From contig JAISNB010000157.1 in assembly GCA_031276435.1 (NCBI GenBank), positions 1 to 24,325 on the forward strand: a stretch of 24,325 bases of DNA, given 5' to 3'. Positions 17,142 to 24,057 of this stretch are shown here, piece by piece (the first letter of the stretch is position 1; every line of letters starts with the position of its first letter). The position numbers were made by a program, and so were the translations under genes. The notes beneath the pieces are model-generated. The model was not told the origin of the DNA. It made no database searches and saw only the letters and a program-made list of their open reading frames with translations. Source of the stretch: Burkholderiaceae bacterium. GTDB lineage: Bacteria; Pseudomonadota; Gammaproteobacteria; Burkholderiales; Burkholderiaceae_C.

Positions 17142-18125
17142 ATGAAAGTCGCCTTTGCCGGTACCCCGGAATTTGCCCGTGCCGCCCTTGCGCAACTGCT
17201 GGCGGCGGGGTTTGACGTGCCACTGGCGCTGACGCAGCCCGACCGCCCCGCCGGGCGCGGCCTGCGGCTTCAGCCCTCGCCAGTCAAGCAACTGGCGCTG
17301 GCGTGCGGCATTGCCGTGGCGCAACCGCGCGGCCTGCGCATGGATGGCCGCTGGCCGGCGGACGCCGTGCAAGCCCGCGCGGCCTTGCAAGCCGCCCAGC
17401 CCGACGTCATGGTGGTGGCCGCCTACGGACTGCTGCTGCCGCAATGGGTGCTTGAATTTCCACGCCTGGGTTGCCTGAACATCCACGCCAGCCTGCTGCC
17501 ACGCTGGCGCGGCGCGGCGCCCATTCACCGCGCCATCGAAGCGGGCGATGCCGAAAGCGGCGTGACCATCATGCAAATGGATGCCGGACTGGACACTGGC
17601 GACATGCTGCGGATGGAAAAACTGCCCATCGCCGCGCAAGAAACCACCGCCAGCCTGCACGACAAACTGGCCGCGCTGGGCGCCGGGATGATTGTCAAGG
17701 TACTGAAGCAGCTTGGCCAGGGGCCAGCGCCAGCCACGCCGCAACCGGCCACTGGCGTGAGCTACGCGCGCAAGATCGAAAAACACGAGGCCGCCATCGA
17801 CTGGCGACAGCCAGCCGACGCAATCGAGCGCCGCATCCGCGCCTTCGACCCCTTTCCCGGCGCCAGCGCGCAGTGGGACGGGCAGCGCATCAAACTCTGG
17901 CGCGCCGAAACCGCGCCCGCGCTCGACCAACCCCGGGTGCCGTGCGGACAAATCCTGCAAGTCGATGATGCTGGCGTGGCTGTTGCCTGCCAGGGCGGCT
18001 GCGCGCTGCGCCTGACCGAATTGCAGCGCATCGGCGGCAAGCGCCTGCCCGCGCGCGAATTCCTGCGTGGCTTCGCGCTGCGCGCGGGCCAGTGCTTTGC
18101 GCTGCCTGAATCCGCCACGCCATGA
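17142..18125 (+). CDS. fmt: Methionyl-tRNA formyltransferase
   Basis: A 327-residue enzyme that formylates initiator Met-tRNA with 10-formyl-tetrahydrofolate. The catalytic domain (1-200) has the start KVAFAGTPEFA, AAYGLLLP near 94 and CLNIHASLLPRWRGAAPI (111-128), with Asn113, His115 and Asp151 in the catalytic positions. The C-terminal OB-like tRNA-binding domain (about 215-315) ends in GKRLPAREFLRGFALRAGQ. An in-frame ATG exists 15 bases upstream (17127), but the 17142 start aligns with the family. Its stop overlaps the azlC start as ATGA, so it leads directly into the transporter genes. Confidence 0.97.
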   Translation: MKVAFAGTPEFARAALAQLLAAGFDVPLALTQPDRPAGRGLRLQPSPVKQLALACGIAVAQPRGLRMDGRWPADAVQARAALQAAQPDVMVVAAYGLLLPQWVLEFPRLGCLNIHASLLPRWRGAAPIHRAIEAGDAESGVTIMQMDAGLDTGDMLRMEKLPIAAQETTASLHDKLAALGAGMIVKVLKQLGQGPAPATPQPATGVSYARKIEKHEAAIDWRQPADAIERRIRAFDPFPGASAQWDGQRIKLWRAETAPALDQPRVPCGQILQVDDAGVAVACQGGCALRLTELQRIGGKRLPAREFLRGFALRAGQCFALPESATP

Positions 18126-18952
18126 ACCCCTTGCCCCCCGACGAGTCGGCCACCACCTCCCGCAGCCCGTGGCCCAGTGGCCGCGCCGGGCGCTGGCTGG
18201 CGCGCCAGGTCGACGCGGCCGCACGCACCGCGCGCAACCCCATGTTCCGGATTGGCGCGCGCGAGATGGCGGGCGTCTCCGTGGGCATGATCGCCTGGTC
18301 TTTCATGACCGGCGTGGCCATGATCAAAAGCGGCATGTCGGTGGCCGAGGCCGTCGCCATGTCGCTGCTGGTCTACGCCGGCAGCGCGCAGCTTGCCGCC
18401 ATTCCGCTCATCGCGGCGGGCGCGCCCCTGTGGGTCATCTGGGCCACGGGGTTTTGCGTGAACCTGCGCTTTGTCGTCTTCAGCCTGCACTTGCGCCAGT
18501 ACCTGATGCACTTGCCGCGCGCGCGGCGGCTGTGCATGGGCTACTTCACGGGCGACGTTACCTACGTGCTGTTCACGCGGCGCTTTCCCAAGCCCGGCCA
18601 GAGTCGGCGGCAACGGCGCGCCGAACAGGCCTATTTGTGGGGCGGCAATGTCATCAACTGGATTTTCTGGCAAGGCTGCTCCATGCTCGGCATCTTTCTG
18701 GGTAGCGCCCTGCCCGCCCAATGGGGGCTTGAATTTGCCGGAACGCTGGCGCTGCTGGCCGTGGCCTGTTCGCTGGTCACATCGCCCCTGCGCGTTTTTT
18801 CGGCGCTCGTCGCGGGCGCTGCCGCCGTGGCCGTCTACGGCCTGCCCTACCGGCTCAACATCGTCGCCGCCATTGCCGTGGCGCTGACCGCCTGCCTGAT
18901 GATCGAGCCGCGCCTGCACCGCCAGCCGCCCGAGGAGATCGAACATGGCTGA
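18122..18952 (+). CDS. azlC: AzlC-family branched-chain amino acid exporter subunit
   Basis: A 276-residue inner-membrane protein, the large subunit of the AzlCD exporter (LIV-E type). In the known family AzlCD exports branched-chain amino acids and analogues; it is often labelled an ABC permease although no ATPase is needed. The first 40 residues are polar. Several membrane helices follow, with LLVYAGSAQLAAIPLIAAGAP (residues 80-100) and FCVNLRFVVFSLHLRQYL nearby, both family signatures. It starts at the ATGA overlap with fmt and overlaps the next gene, azlD, by 8 bases, so translation is coupled across fmt-azlC-azlD. The substrate is inferred from the family. Confidence 0.9.
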   Translation: MNPLPPDESATTSRSPWPSGRAGRWLARQVDAAARTARNPMFRIGAREMAGVSVGMIAWSFMTGVAMIKSGMSVAEAVAMSLLVYAGSAQLAAIPLIAAGAPLWVIWATGFCVNLRFVVFSLHLRQYLMHLPRARRLCMGYFTGDVTYVLFTRRFPKPGQSRRQRRAEQAYLWGGNVINWIFWQGCSMLGIFLGSALPAQWGLEFAGTLALLAVACSLVTSPLRVFSALVAGAAAVAVYGLPYRLNIVAAIAVALTACLMIEPRLHRQPPEEIEHG

Positions 18953-19295
18953 AATGGACGGCGCCACACTTCTTGCCATCCTGGGCCTGACGGCCATCAC
19001 CGTCATCACGCGCAGCTTCTTTTTCATCAGCCAGCGCCCCTGGCGCATGCCCGCCTGGGCGCAGCGCGCGCTGCAATACGCGCCCATCGCCGCCCTGGCC
19101 GCGGTCATCGCGCCCGACATTTTCACCAGCAGCGCCGCCCACCCGAATCTGCCATGGCGCGACGCGCGGCTTTGGGGCGCGGTGGGCACCGCGCTGTTTT
19201 ACATCGCGCTGCGGGGCCGCGACTTTACCCTGCCCGGCGCCATCGTTTTTGGCATTGCGGTGTATTTGCCGCTGCGCTTGGTCTGGGGTTGGTAA
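18945..19295 (+). CDS. azlD: AzlD-family small exporter subunit
   Basis: A 116-residue membrane protein with about four hydrophobic segments. It matches the small AzlD partner of AzlC in length, order and the conserved TVITRSFFFISQRPWRMPAWAQRALQYAPIAALAAVIAPD segment in shortened form, ending in a membrane segment close to the stop. The 8-base overlap with azlC is typical of the pair. It is the last gene of the def-fmt-azlC-azlD unit. A 200-base gap with the pgk promoter follows. Confidence 0.9.
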   Translation: MAEMDGATLLAILGLTAITVITRSFFFISQRPWRMPAWAQRALQYAPIAALAAVIAPDIFTSSAAHPNLPWRDARLWGAVGTALFYIALRGRDFTLPGAIVFGIAVYLPLRLVWGW

Positions 19296-19347
19296 GGCTT
19301 TGGCGATGGCGCGGCGGTTTTGACCCGCCCGCCAGCGCATCCCCGCC

Positions 19348-19380
19348 TTGACCAAAGTGACCAGGGCCGCTCTATATAAT
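19348..19380 (+). promoter_or_regulatory. Candidate sigma-70 promoter of pgk
   Basis: A perfect TATAAT (19375-19380) is preceded by TTGACC (19348-19353), but with a 21-base spacer, longer than the usual 16-18. Using TATATA (19373-19378) reduces the spacer to 19. The predicted 5' leader to the pgk ATG is about 110 bases. A 6-bp hairpin (GCCGCC 19404-19409, GGCGGC 19420-19425) sits in this leader. Confidence 0.5.
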
Positions 19381-19495
19381 GCGCCCCGTTGTGCCAAGAG
19401 AGAGCCGCCGCTTCAGGCAGGCGGCCAGCCTTGAGATGATCCAGCAAAGTAAGTGATCACTCGTTTGGCTTTCGTATTCATCTCCGTATCCCGCC

Positions 19496-20701
19496 ATGAT
19501 GGTCATCCGTTTTTCTGATTTGTGCGCGCAGGGGCGCGTGCAGGGCAGGCGCGTATTCATTCGCGCCGATCTCAATGTTCCGCAAGATGAGGCCGGAAAC
19601 ATCACGGAGGACACGCGCATTCGCGCCAGTCTGCCCTGCATCCGGATGGCGCTGGACGGTGGCGCCGCCGCCGTTATGGTCACCAGCCATTTGGGCCGCC
19701 CCGTCGAGGGCGAGTTCAAGCCCGAGTTTTCGCTCATGCCGGTTGCCCAGCGGCTGCAATCCCTGCTGGGTCGCCCGGTGCGCTTGCAGGCCGATTGGGT
19801 CGATGGCCTTGCGCTGGCGCCCGGCGAGGTGGTTGTGCTGGAAAACTGCCGCATGAACCAGGGCGAGAAAAAGAACGACGCGCAGCTGGCGCGCAAGATG
19901 GCCGCACTGTGCGACATTTACGTCAACGACGCCTTTGGCGCCGCCCACCGCGCCGAGGCCACGCTTTGCGCCCTGGCGCAGTTTGCGCCGCTGGCCTGTG
20001 CCGGCCCCCTGCTGGCCGCCGAGACAGACGCCATCACCCGGGCGCTGGCGCAACCCAGGCGACCGCTGGTCGCCATTGTCGGGGGCAGCAAAGTCAGCAC
20101 CAAACTCACTGTCTTGCGCGCGCTGGCCGAAAAGGTGGATCGGCTCATCGTCGGCGGCGGCATTGCCAACACCTTCATGCTGGCCGCCGGTTTGCCCATT
20201 GGCAAAAGCCTGGCCGAACCCGGCCTGCTCGCCGAAGCCAAGGCCGTCATGGACGCCATGCAAGCGCGTGGTGCCGAGGTGCCCATTCCCACCGATGTCG
20301 TTGTCGCCAGGGAATGCAAGGCCAGCGCGCCAGCGCAGACCAAACCCGCCAGCGCCGTTGCGCCCGACGAGATGATTCTCGACATTGGCCCGCAGACCGC
20401 GCAAACGCTGGCCGCGCTGCTTGCAGCGGCGGGCACCATCGTCTGGAACGGCCCCGTGGGTGTGTTTGAAATGCCCCAGTTCGGCGGCGGTACCCAGGCC
20501 ATTGCCCAAGCCATCGCCCAAAGCCCGGCCTTCAGCATTGCCGGTGGCGGTGACACGCTGGCCGCCATCGCCAAATACGGCATCGAAAAGCAGGTCAGCT
20601 ACATCTCCACCGGCGGCGGCGCGTTCCTGGAAGTGCTCGAAGGTAAAACCCTGCCCGCCCTTGCCGTTTTGCTCGAACGCGCCAAGTCCCTGGACGCATG
20701 A
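19496..20701 (+). CDS. pgk: Phosphoglycerate kinase
   Basis: A 401-residue glycolytic enzyme that interconverts 1,3-bisphosphoglycerate with 3-phosphoglycerate and makes ATP. The N-domain has the substrate motif RADLNVP (23-29) and SHLGRP (64-69). The C-domain has VGGSKVSTK near 196, the nucleotide-binding WNGPVGVFE near 320 and GGGDTLAA and STGGGAFLE near the end. The length is normal and the reading frame intact. The start is ATGATG; the second ATG (19499) is an equal alternative. No ribosome binding site is evident. It has its own promoter region after azlD. Confidence 0.97.
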   Translation: MMVIRFSDLCAQGRVQGRRVFIRADLNVPQDEAGNITEDTRIRASLPCIRMALDGGAAAVMVTSHLGRPVEGEFKPEFSLMPVAQRLQSLLGRPVRLQADWVDGLALAPGEVVVLENCRMNQGEKKNDAQLARKMAALCDIYVNDAFGAAHRAEATLCALAQFAPLACAGPLLAAETDAITRALAQPRRPLVAIVGGSKVSTKLTVLRALAEKVDRLIVGGGIANTFMLAAGLPIGKSLAEPGLLAEAKAVMDAMQARGAEVPIPTDVVVARECKASAPAQTKPASAVAPDEMILDIGPQTAQTLAALLAAAGTIVWNGPVGVFEMPQFGGGTQAIAQAIAQSPAFSIAGGGDTLAAIAKYGIEKQVSYISTGGGAFLEVLEGKTLPALAVLLERAKSLDA

Positions 20702-20718
20702 TGCATCACATGCGCCGC

Positions 20719-20764
20719 GCGCGCAGGGCGCGCTCGATCATCCGTTTTGCCCTGCGCGCAGGGC
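20719..20764. repeat. Inverted repeat and 16-bp palindrome after pgk
   Basis: GCGCGCAGGGC (20719-20729) is the exact reverse complement of GCCCTGCGCGC (20749-20759). The 16 bases 20749-20764 are also a perfect palindrome, so two folds compete. The T4 run sits in the loop (20745-20748), not after the stem, so this is at best an atypical terminator for pgk. Confidence 0.5.
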
Positions 20765-20936
20765 CTGCCAAAGGTGACAACGTGCGCAAATGACAACGTT
20801 TTTCGAGTGCTTTGACGTACTTACGCGCGATTTCTCTTGTTTTTGTTCAGCACATTGCGGCAAAATGAAGGCTCTGCCAGCGGGCGTGCAAGCCTGTCGG
20901 CATGGTGTTTGTTACAACTTAGGTTCGGGTGGGATC

Positions 20937-20990
20937 ATGAAAAACGCGGATTCCTCCTCTTTCAAGCCCCGGTGTGGGGCGTCAAAATGA
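20937..20990 (+). CDS. Possible 17-residue leader peptide ahead of the lipoprotein
   Basis: A 17-codon frame (MKNADSSSFKPRCGASK) begins at an ATG preceded by GGTGGGAT, a fair ribosome binding site, and stops 13 bases before the lipoprotein ATG. Its middle contains CCTCCT, an anti-Shine-Dalgarno-like sequence that could pair with the downstream AAGG site, and its end overlaps a small GCCCC/GGGGC hairpin. It could be a leader peptide, a spurious frame, or part of a regulatory leader. No homology is claimed. Confidence 0.25.
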   Translation: MKNADSSSFKPRCGASK

Positions 20991-21003
20991 AGGTAGTCTC
21001 GAA

Positions 21004-21579
21004 ATGATGAAACGTGCATTGCCCCTGATTGCAGCAGCAGGTGTTGCGGCTTTGACCGCTGGTTGCGCCGACGCGCCCGTGGCCCATGTTGAACCCACTT
21101 ATCAGGAAGCCGCCCTGAGCGACTTTCTGGTTACCAACGGCAATGCTGTCGCCAGACTGGTTGACGGCATGGATCCGGCCCAGTTCGCCGATGGCCCGAT
21201 CCTGGTCGCCACCACGGTGAACGTCAACGACATGAACCGCTCCTCCACGCTGGGGCGCGCTGTCTCTGAGCAATACGCTTCCAAGCTGGTCACCCTGGGC
21301 TTCAACGTCAAGGAAGTCAAGCTGCGCGGCTCGCTCTACGTCAAGGAAGGCACGGGCGAGTTGATGCTCTCGCGCGAAGTGCGCGACATTGCCCGCCAGC
21401 ACAAGGCCTCCATGGTTCTGGTTGGCACCTATGCGCAAGCCGCCAGCTTTGTCTACATCAGTCAAAAGCTCGTGCGCACGGAAGATGGTCGCGTTTTGCG
21501 CGCCAACGATTACGCACTGCCCATCGATCGCGATGTGCAGCGCATGCTGCAAACCTACAACAGCGGCGTCGCCCGCTAA
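21004..21579 (+). CDS. FlgO-like outer-membrane lipoprotein
   Basis: A 191-residue lipoprotein. The signal peptide (MMKRALPLIAAAGVAA) ends in the lipobox LTAGC with Cys21 as the lipidated residue; the next residue, Ala, fits outer-membrane sorting. The mature part (35-191) matches the FlgO-type domain: ATTVNVNDMNRSSTLGRAVSEQYASKL near 63-89, then LVGTYAQAASFVYISQKLVRTEDGRVL. FlgO in Vibrio is a flagellar outer-membrane lipoprotein, but family members occur in non-flagellar settings and no flagellar gene is nearby. The start at 21004 has AAGG about 10 bases upstream; 21007 is an alternative. It sits between pgk and fba, where pyk often lies in related bacteria. Confidence 0.8.
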   Translation: MMKRALPLIAAAGVAALTAGCADAPVAHVEPTYQEAALSDFLVTNGNAVARLVDGMDPAQFADGPILVATTVNVNDMNRSSTLGRAVSEQYASKLVTLGFNVKEVKLRGSLYVKEGTGELMLSREVRDIARQHKASMVLVGTYAQAASFVYISQKLVRTEDGRVLRANDYALPIDRDVQRMLQTYNSGVAR

Positions 21580-22025
21580 GGCGGCGATCATTCGCCCAGG
21601 CGCGGGCGCGCTTTGTTTCCGGCGCGTCCGCGGCAAAAGGCCCTTGCACAGCGCCTGATTGCTGCCCCAGCGCCAATGGCGGAGGCCGCTCGCCGTGCCT
21701 GCTCAAAAAAATGAGCGATGCTTGCGCGCCGGGCGACAAGGCGCATCCGGGCAATGTCTTGGCAAGTGCTCCAAAGCCTTTGAAGCAGTCCAGCGGCGGC
21801 CGCCATTGCCCGCGCTGCCCGTCTTTTGCGAAACGTCCCGCGCTTTGCCCTGCGCATCTGGATTGCGCACTGGCGGACGGCGGTTTGCCAGCAGCGCCCA
21901 AAGCACGCCATGCGTGCGGTCGACCCAAAGGCGACGGCGGTAGACTCTCTGGTTTGTGAAAGCGTCGCCCGCCATTGCGCGCACGCCTTTGTGCAAACCA
22001 TTGTCCGACTTCTAAAATACTTTTC
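21580..22025. other. 446-base gene-free stretch before fba
   Basis: No frame here looks like a real protein on either strand, and there is no visible remnant of pyk. Features seen are a small hairpin GCTCA-AAAAAA-TGAGC near 21699-21715, several GC-rich stems, and a candidate promoter at the 3' end. An undescribed small RNA, a repeat element or a decayed gene are all possible. Confidence 0.5.
21989..22018 (+). promoter_or_regulatory. Candidate fba promoter abutting the start codon
   Basis: TTGTGC (21989-21994), an 18-base spacer and TAAAAT (22013-22018). The -10 box is a 5 of 6 match, the -35 box only 3 of 6. The expected transcription start (22024-22026) falls at or next to the fba ATG at 22026, implying a leaderless or nearly leaderless mRNA, consistent with the lack of a ribosome binding site. 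Confidence 0.45.
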
Positions 22026-23090
22026 ATGCCTCTCGTTTCCATGCGCCAATTGCTGGACCATGCCGCCGAAAACGGCTATGGCATTCCGGCGTTCAACGTC
22101 AACAATCTGGAGCAGGTGCAGGCCGTCATGGCCGCCGCCGCCGAAGTGGACGCGCCCGTTATCCTTCAGGCCTCGGCCGGGGCGCGCAAATACGCGGGCG
22201 AAAGTTTCATCAAGCACCTGATCCAGGCCGCCGCCGAAGCCTATCCGCACATTCCGATGGTCATGCACCAGGATCACGGCACCAGCCCCGCCGTGTGCGC
22301 GGGCGCCATCCAGCTTGGCTTTGGCTCGGTGATGATGGACGGCTCGCTTCAGGAAGATGGCAAAACGCCATCGAGCTTTGATTACAACGTCCACGTAACC
22401 GGCCAGGTCGTCGCCATGGCGCACAAGGCCGGTGTCACCGTGGAAGGCGAACTGGGCTGCCTGGGCAATCTGGAAACCGGTGCCGCTGGCGAAGAGGACG
22501 GCATTGGCGCCGAAGGCAAACTCAACCGCGCGCAAATGCTGACCGATCCTGAAGAGGCCGCCCGCTTTGTCCAGGCCACGCAGCTTGACGCGCTGGCCAT
22601 CGCCATTGGTACCAGTCACGGCGCTTACAAATTCAGCCGCCCGCCCACCGGCGACATTCTTGCCATCAGCCGCGTCAAGGAAATCCACGCGCGCATTCCC
22701 AACACCCACCTGGTCATGCACGGCTCATCGAGCGTGCCGCAAGAGCTGCTGGCCCTCATCAACCAGTACGGCGGCCAAATGAAGCAAACCTGGGGCGTGC
22801 CCGTGCCTGAAATCCAGCAAGCCATCCGGCATGGCGTGCGCAAGATCAACATCGACACCGACATCCGCATGGCCATGACCGGCGCCGTGCGCAAATTCCA
22901 GGCCGGGCACCCGGACAAATTCGACATGCGCGAGTGGATGAAACCCGCGCGCGAAGCCGCCAGCGCCCTGTGCAAACAGCGTTATCTGCAATTCGGTTGC
23001 GAAGGCCAGGGCGGCAAAATCAAGGCCATCGCCCTGGTCGACATGGCCGCCCGCTACGCCAGCGGCGCGCTGGCCCAGCAAGTGCGGTAA
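22026..23090 (+). CDS. fba: Class II fructose-bisphosphate aldolase
   Basis: A 354-residue zinc-dependent aldolase that interconverts fructose-1,6-bisphosphate with glyceraldehyde-3-phosphate and dihydroxyacetone phosphate. The length fits the Calvin-cycle (CbbA/FbaA) subtype common in betaproteobacteria. Visible residues are MHQDHG (80-85, with catalytic Asp83 and zinc ligand His84), EGELG (140-144), IGTSHGAYKF with zinc ligand His198, and HLVMHGSSSVP with zinc ligand His232. NIDTDIRMAMT near 285 binds the phosphate. I chose the ATG at 22026 (MPLVSMRQLL), the usual start in relatives; Met6 (22041) is an alternative. No ribosome binding site precedes either. A role in CO2 fixation is not implied: no other Calvin-cycle-specific gene is present. 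Confidence 0.96.
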   Translation: MPLVSMRQLLDHAAENGYGIPAFNVNNLEQVQAVMAAAAEVDAPVILQASAGARKYAGESFIKHLIQAAAEAYPHIPMVMHQDHGTSPAVCAGAIQLGFGSVMMDGSLQEDGKTPSSFDYNVHVTGQVVAMAHKAGVTVEGELGCLGNLETGAAGEEDGIGAEGKLNRAQMLTDPEEAARFVQATQLDALAIAIGTSHGAYKFSRPPTGDILAISRVKEIHARIPNTHLVMHGSSSVPQELLALINQYGGQMKQTWGVPVPEIQQAIRHGVRKINIDTDIRMAMTGAVRKFQAGHPDKFDMREWMKPAREAASALCKQRYLQFGCEGQGGKIKAIALVDMAARYASGALAQQVR

Positions 23091-23139
23091 ACCGCCACCC
23101 GCGCGCGCCTTTTCCCCGCACACAACAGAGCCTGACCAC

Positions 23140-24057
23140 ATGACCTCCGCTGCCGCCACTGCCTTGCACACCTCTACCCTTCAATCCCTGCCACTGCTCG
23201 GACGCGGCAAAGTGCGCGACAACTACGCCGTGGGCGACGATCGCATCCTCATGGTCGCCAGCGACCGCATCAGCGCGTTCGACGTCATCATGGACGACCC
23301 CATCCCCGGCAAAGGCGTGCTGCTCACCCGGATGGCACTGTGGTGGTTTGCGCAACTGGGCGACATCTGCCCCAACCACCTCACGGCGCAAGCGCCCGAA
23401 AGCGTGGTCGCCCCCGAAGAAGCGCCGCAAATTGCCGGACGCAGCATGCTGGTCAAACGCCTGCTGCCCATTCCCATCGAGGCCGTGGTGCGCGGCTATC
23501 TGGCGGGCAGCGGCTGGCAGGAATACCAGCAAACGCGCTCGATCTGCGGCATCCCCCTGCCCGCCGGGCTGCAAAACGCCGCGCGCCTGCCCGCGCCCAT
23601 CTACACACCCGCCGCCAAAGCCGAAGCGGGCGCGCACGACGAGAACATCAGCTTCGAGCACACCGTGCAAATGGTGGGCCGCCCGCTGGCCATCCAGATC
23701 CGCAGCGTCGCCATTGCCCTTTACACCCGCGCCGCCGAACTGGCCGCGCGCAAAGGCATCCTCATTGCCGACACCAAATTTGAATTCGGCCTGGACGGCA
23801 ACGGGCAACTCGTGCTCATGGACGAAGTGCTCACGCCCGACTCATCGCGCTTCTGGCCCGCCGAAAGCTACCGCGAAGGCATCAACCCGCCGAGCTTTGA
23901 CAAACAATACCTGCGCGACTGGCTCCAGACCGCGCAAATCAACGGCCAACCCTGGGCCAAAACACCGCCGCCACCGCCGCTGCCGCCCCAGGTCATCGAG
24001 CAAACCGCCGCCCGCTACCAGCAGGCACTCACGCGCCTGGGCTTGAGCGCGTCCTAA
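23140..24057 (+). CDS. purC: Phosphoribosylaminoimidazole-succinocarboxamide synthase
   Basis: A 305-residue SAICAR synthetase, the longer form seen in betaproteobacteria and yeast. It joins aspartate to CAIR using ATP in purine synthesis. Motifs in order are GRGKVRDNY (21-29), ASDRISAFDV (40-49), EAVVRGYLAGSGW near 118-130, the ISFEHT segment near 170, ADTKFEFG near 210 and LMDEVLTPDSSRFW near 227-240. The C-terminal third has a short Pro-rich stretch (TPPPPPLPPQ). It starts 49 bases after fba and may share its transcript. The start has only a weak CAGAG site. Downstream pur genes, if any, lie beyond the window. Confidence 0.97.
   Translation: MTSAAATALHTSTLQSLPLLGRGKVRDNYAVGDDRILMVASDRISAFDVIMDDPIPGKGVLLTRMALWWFAQLGDICPNHLTAQAPESVVAPEEAPQIAGRSMLVKRLLPIPIEAVVRGYLAGSGWQEYQQTRSICGIPLPAGLQNAARLPAPIYTPAAKAEAGAHDENISFEHTVQMVGRPLAIQIRSVAIALYTRAAELAARKGILIADTKFEFGLDGNGQLVLMDEVLTPDSSRFWPAESYREGINPPSFDKQYLRDWLQTAQINGQPWAKTPPPPPLPPQVIEQTAARYQQALTRLGLSAS

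Larger units (their letters stand above)
20702..21003. other. 302-base gap between pgk and the lipoprotein gene
   Basis: This stretch holds an inverted repeat (GCGCGCAGGGC 20719-20729 and GCCCTGCGCGC 20749-20759, 19-base loop). Its right arm is also part of a perfect 16-bp palindrome at 20749-20764. Further along are a GCCCC/GGGGC hairpin (20966-20980) and a possible 17-codon upstream frame (20937-20990). There is no clear T-run terminator and no known RNA motif. Confidence 0.55.

Noticed and set aside
21588..22721. 377-codon minus-strand open frame spanning the gap before fba
   Set aside because: Most of it is antisense to fba; the part in the gap shows no domain, only Arg/Ala-rich sequence.
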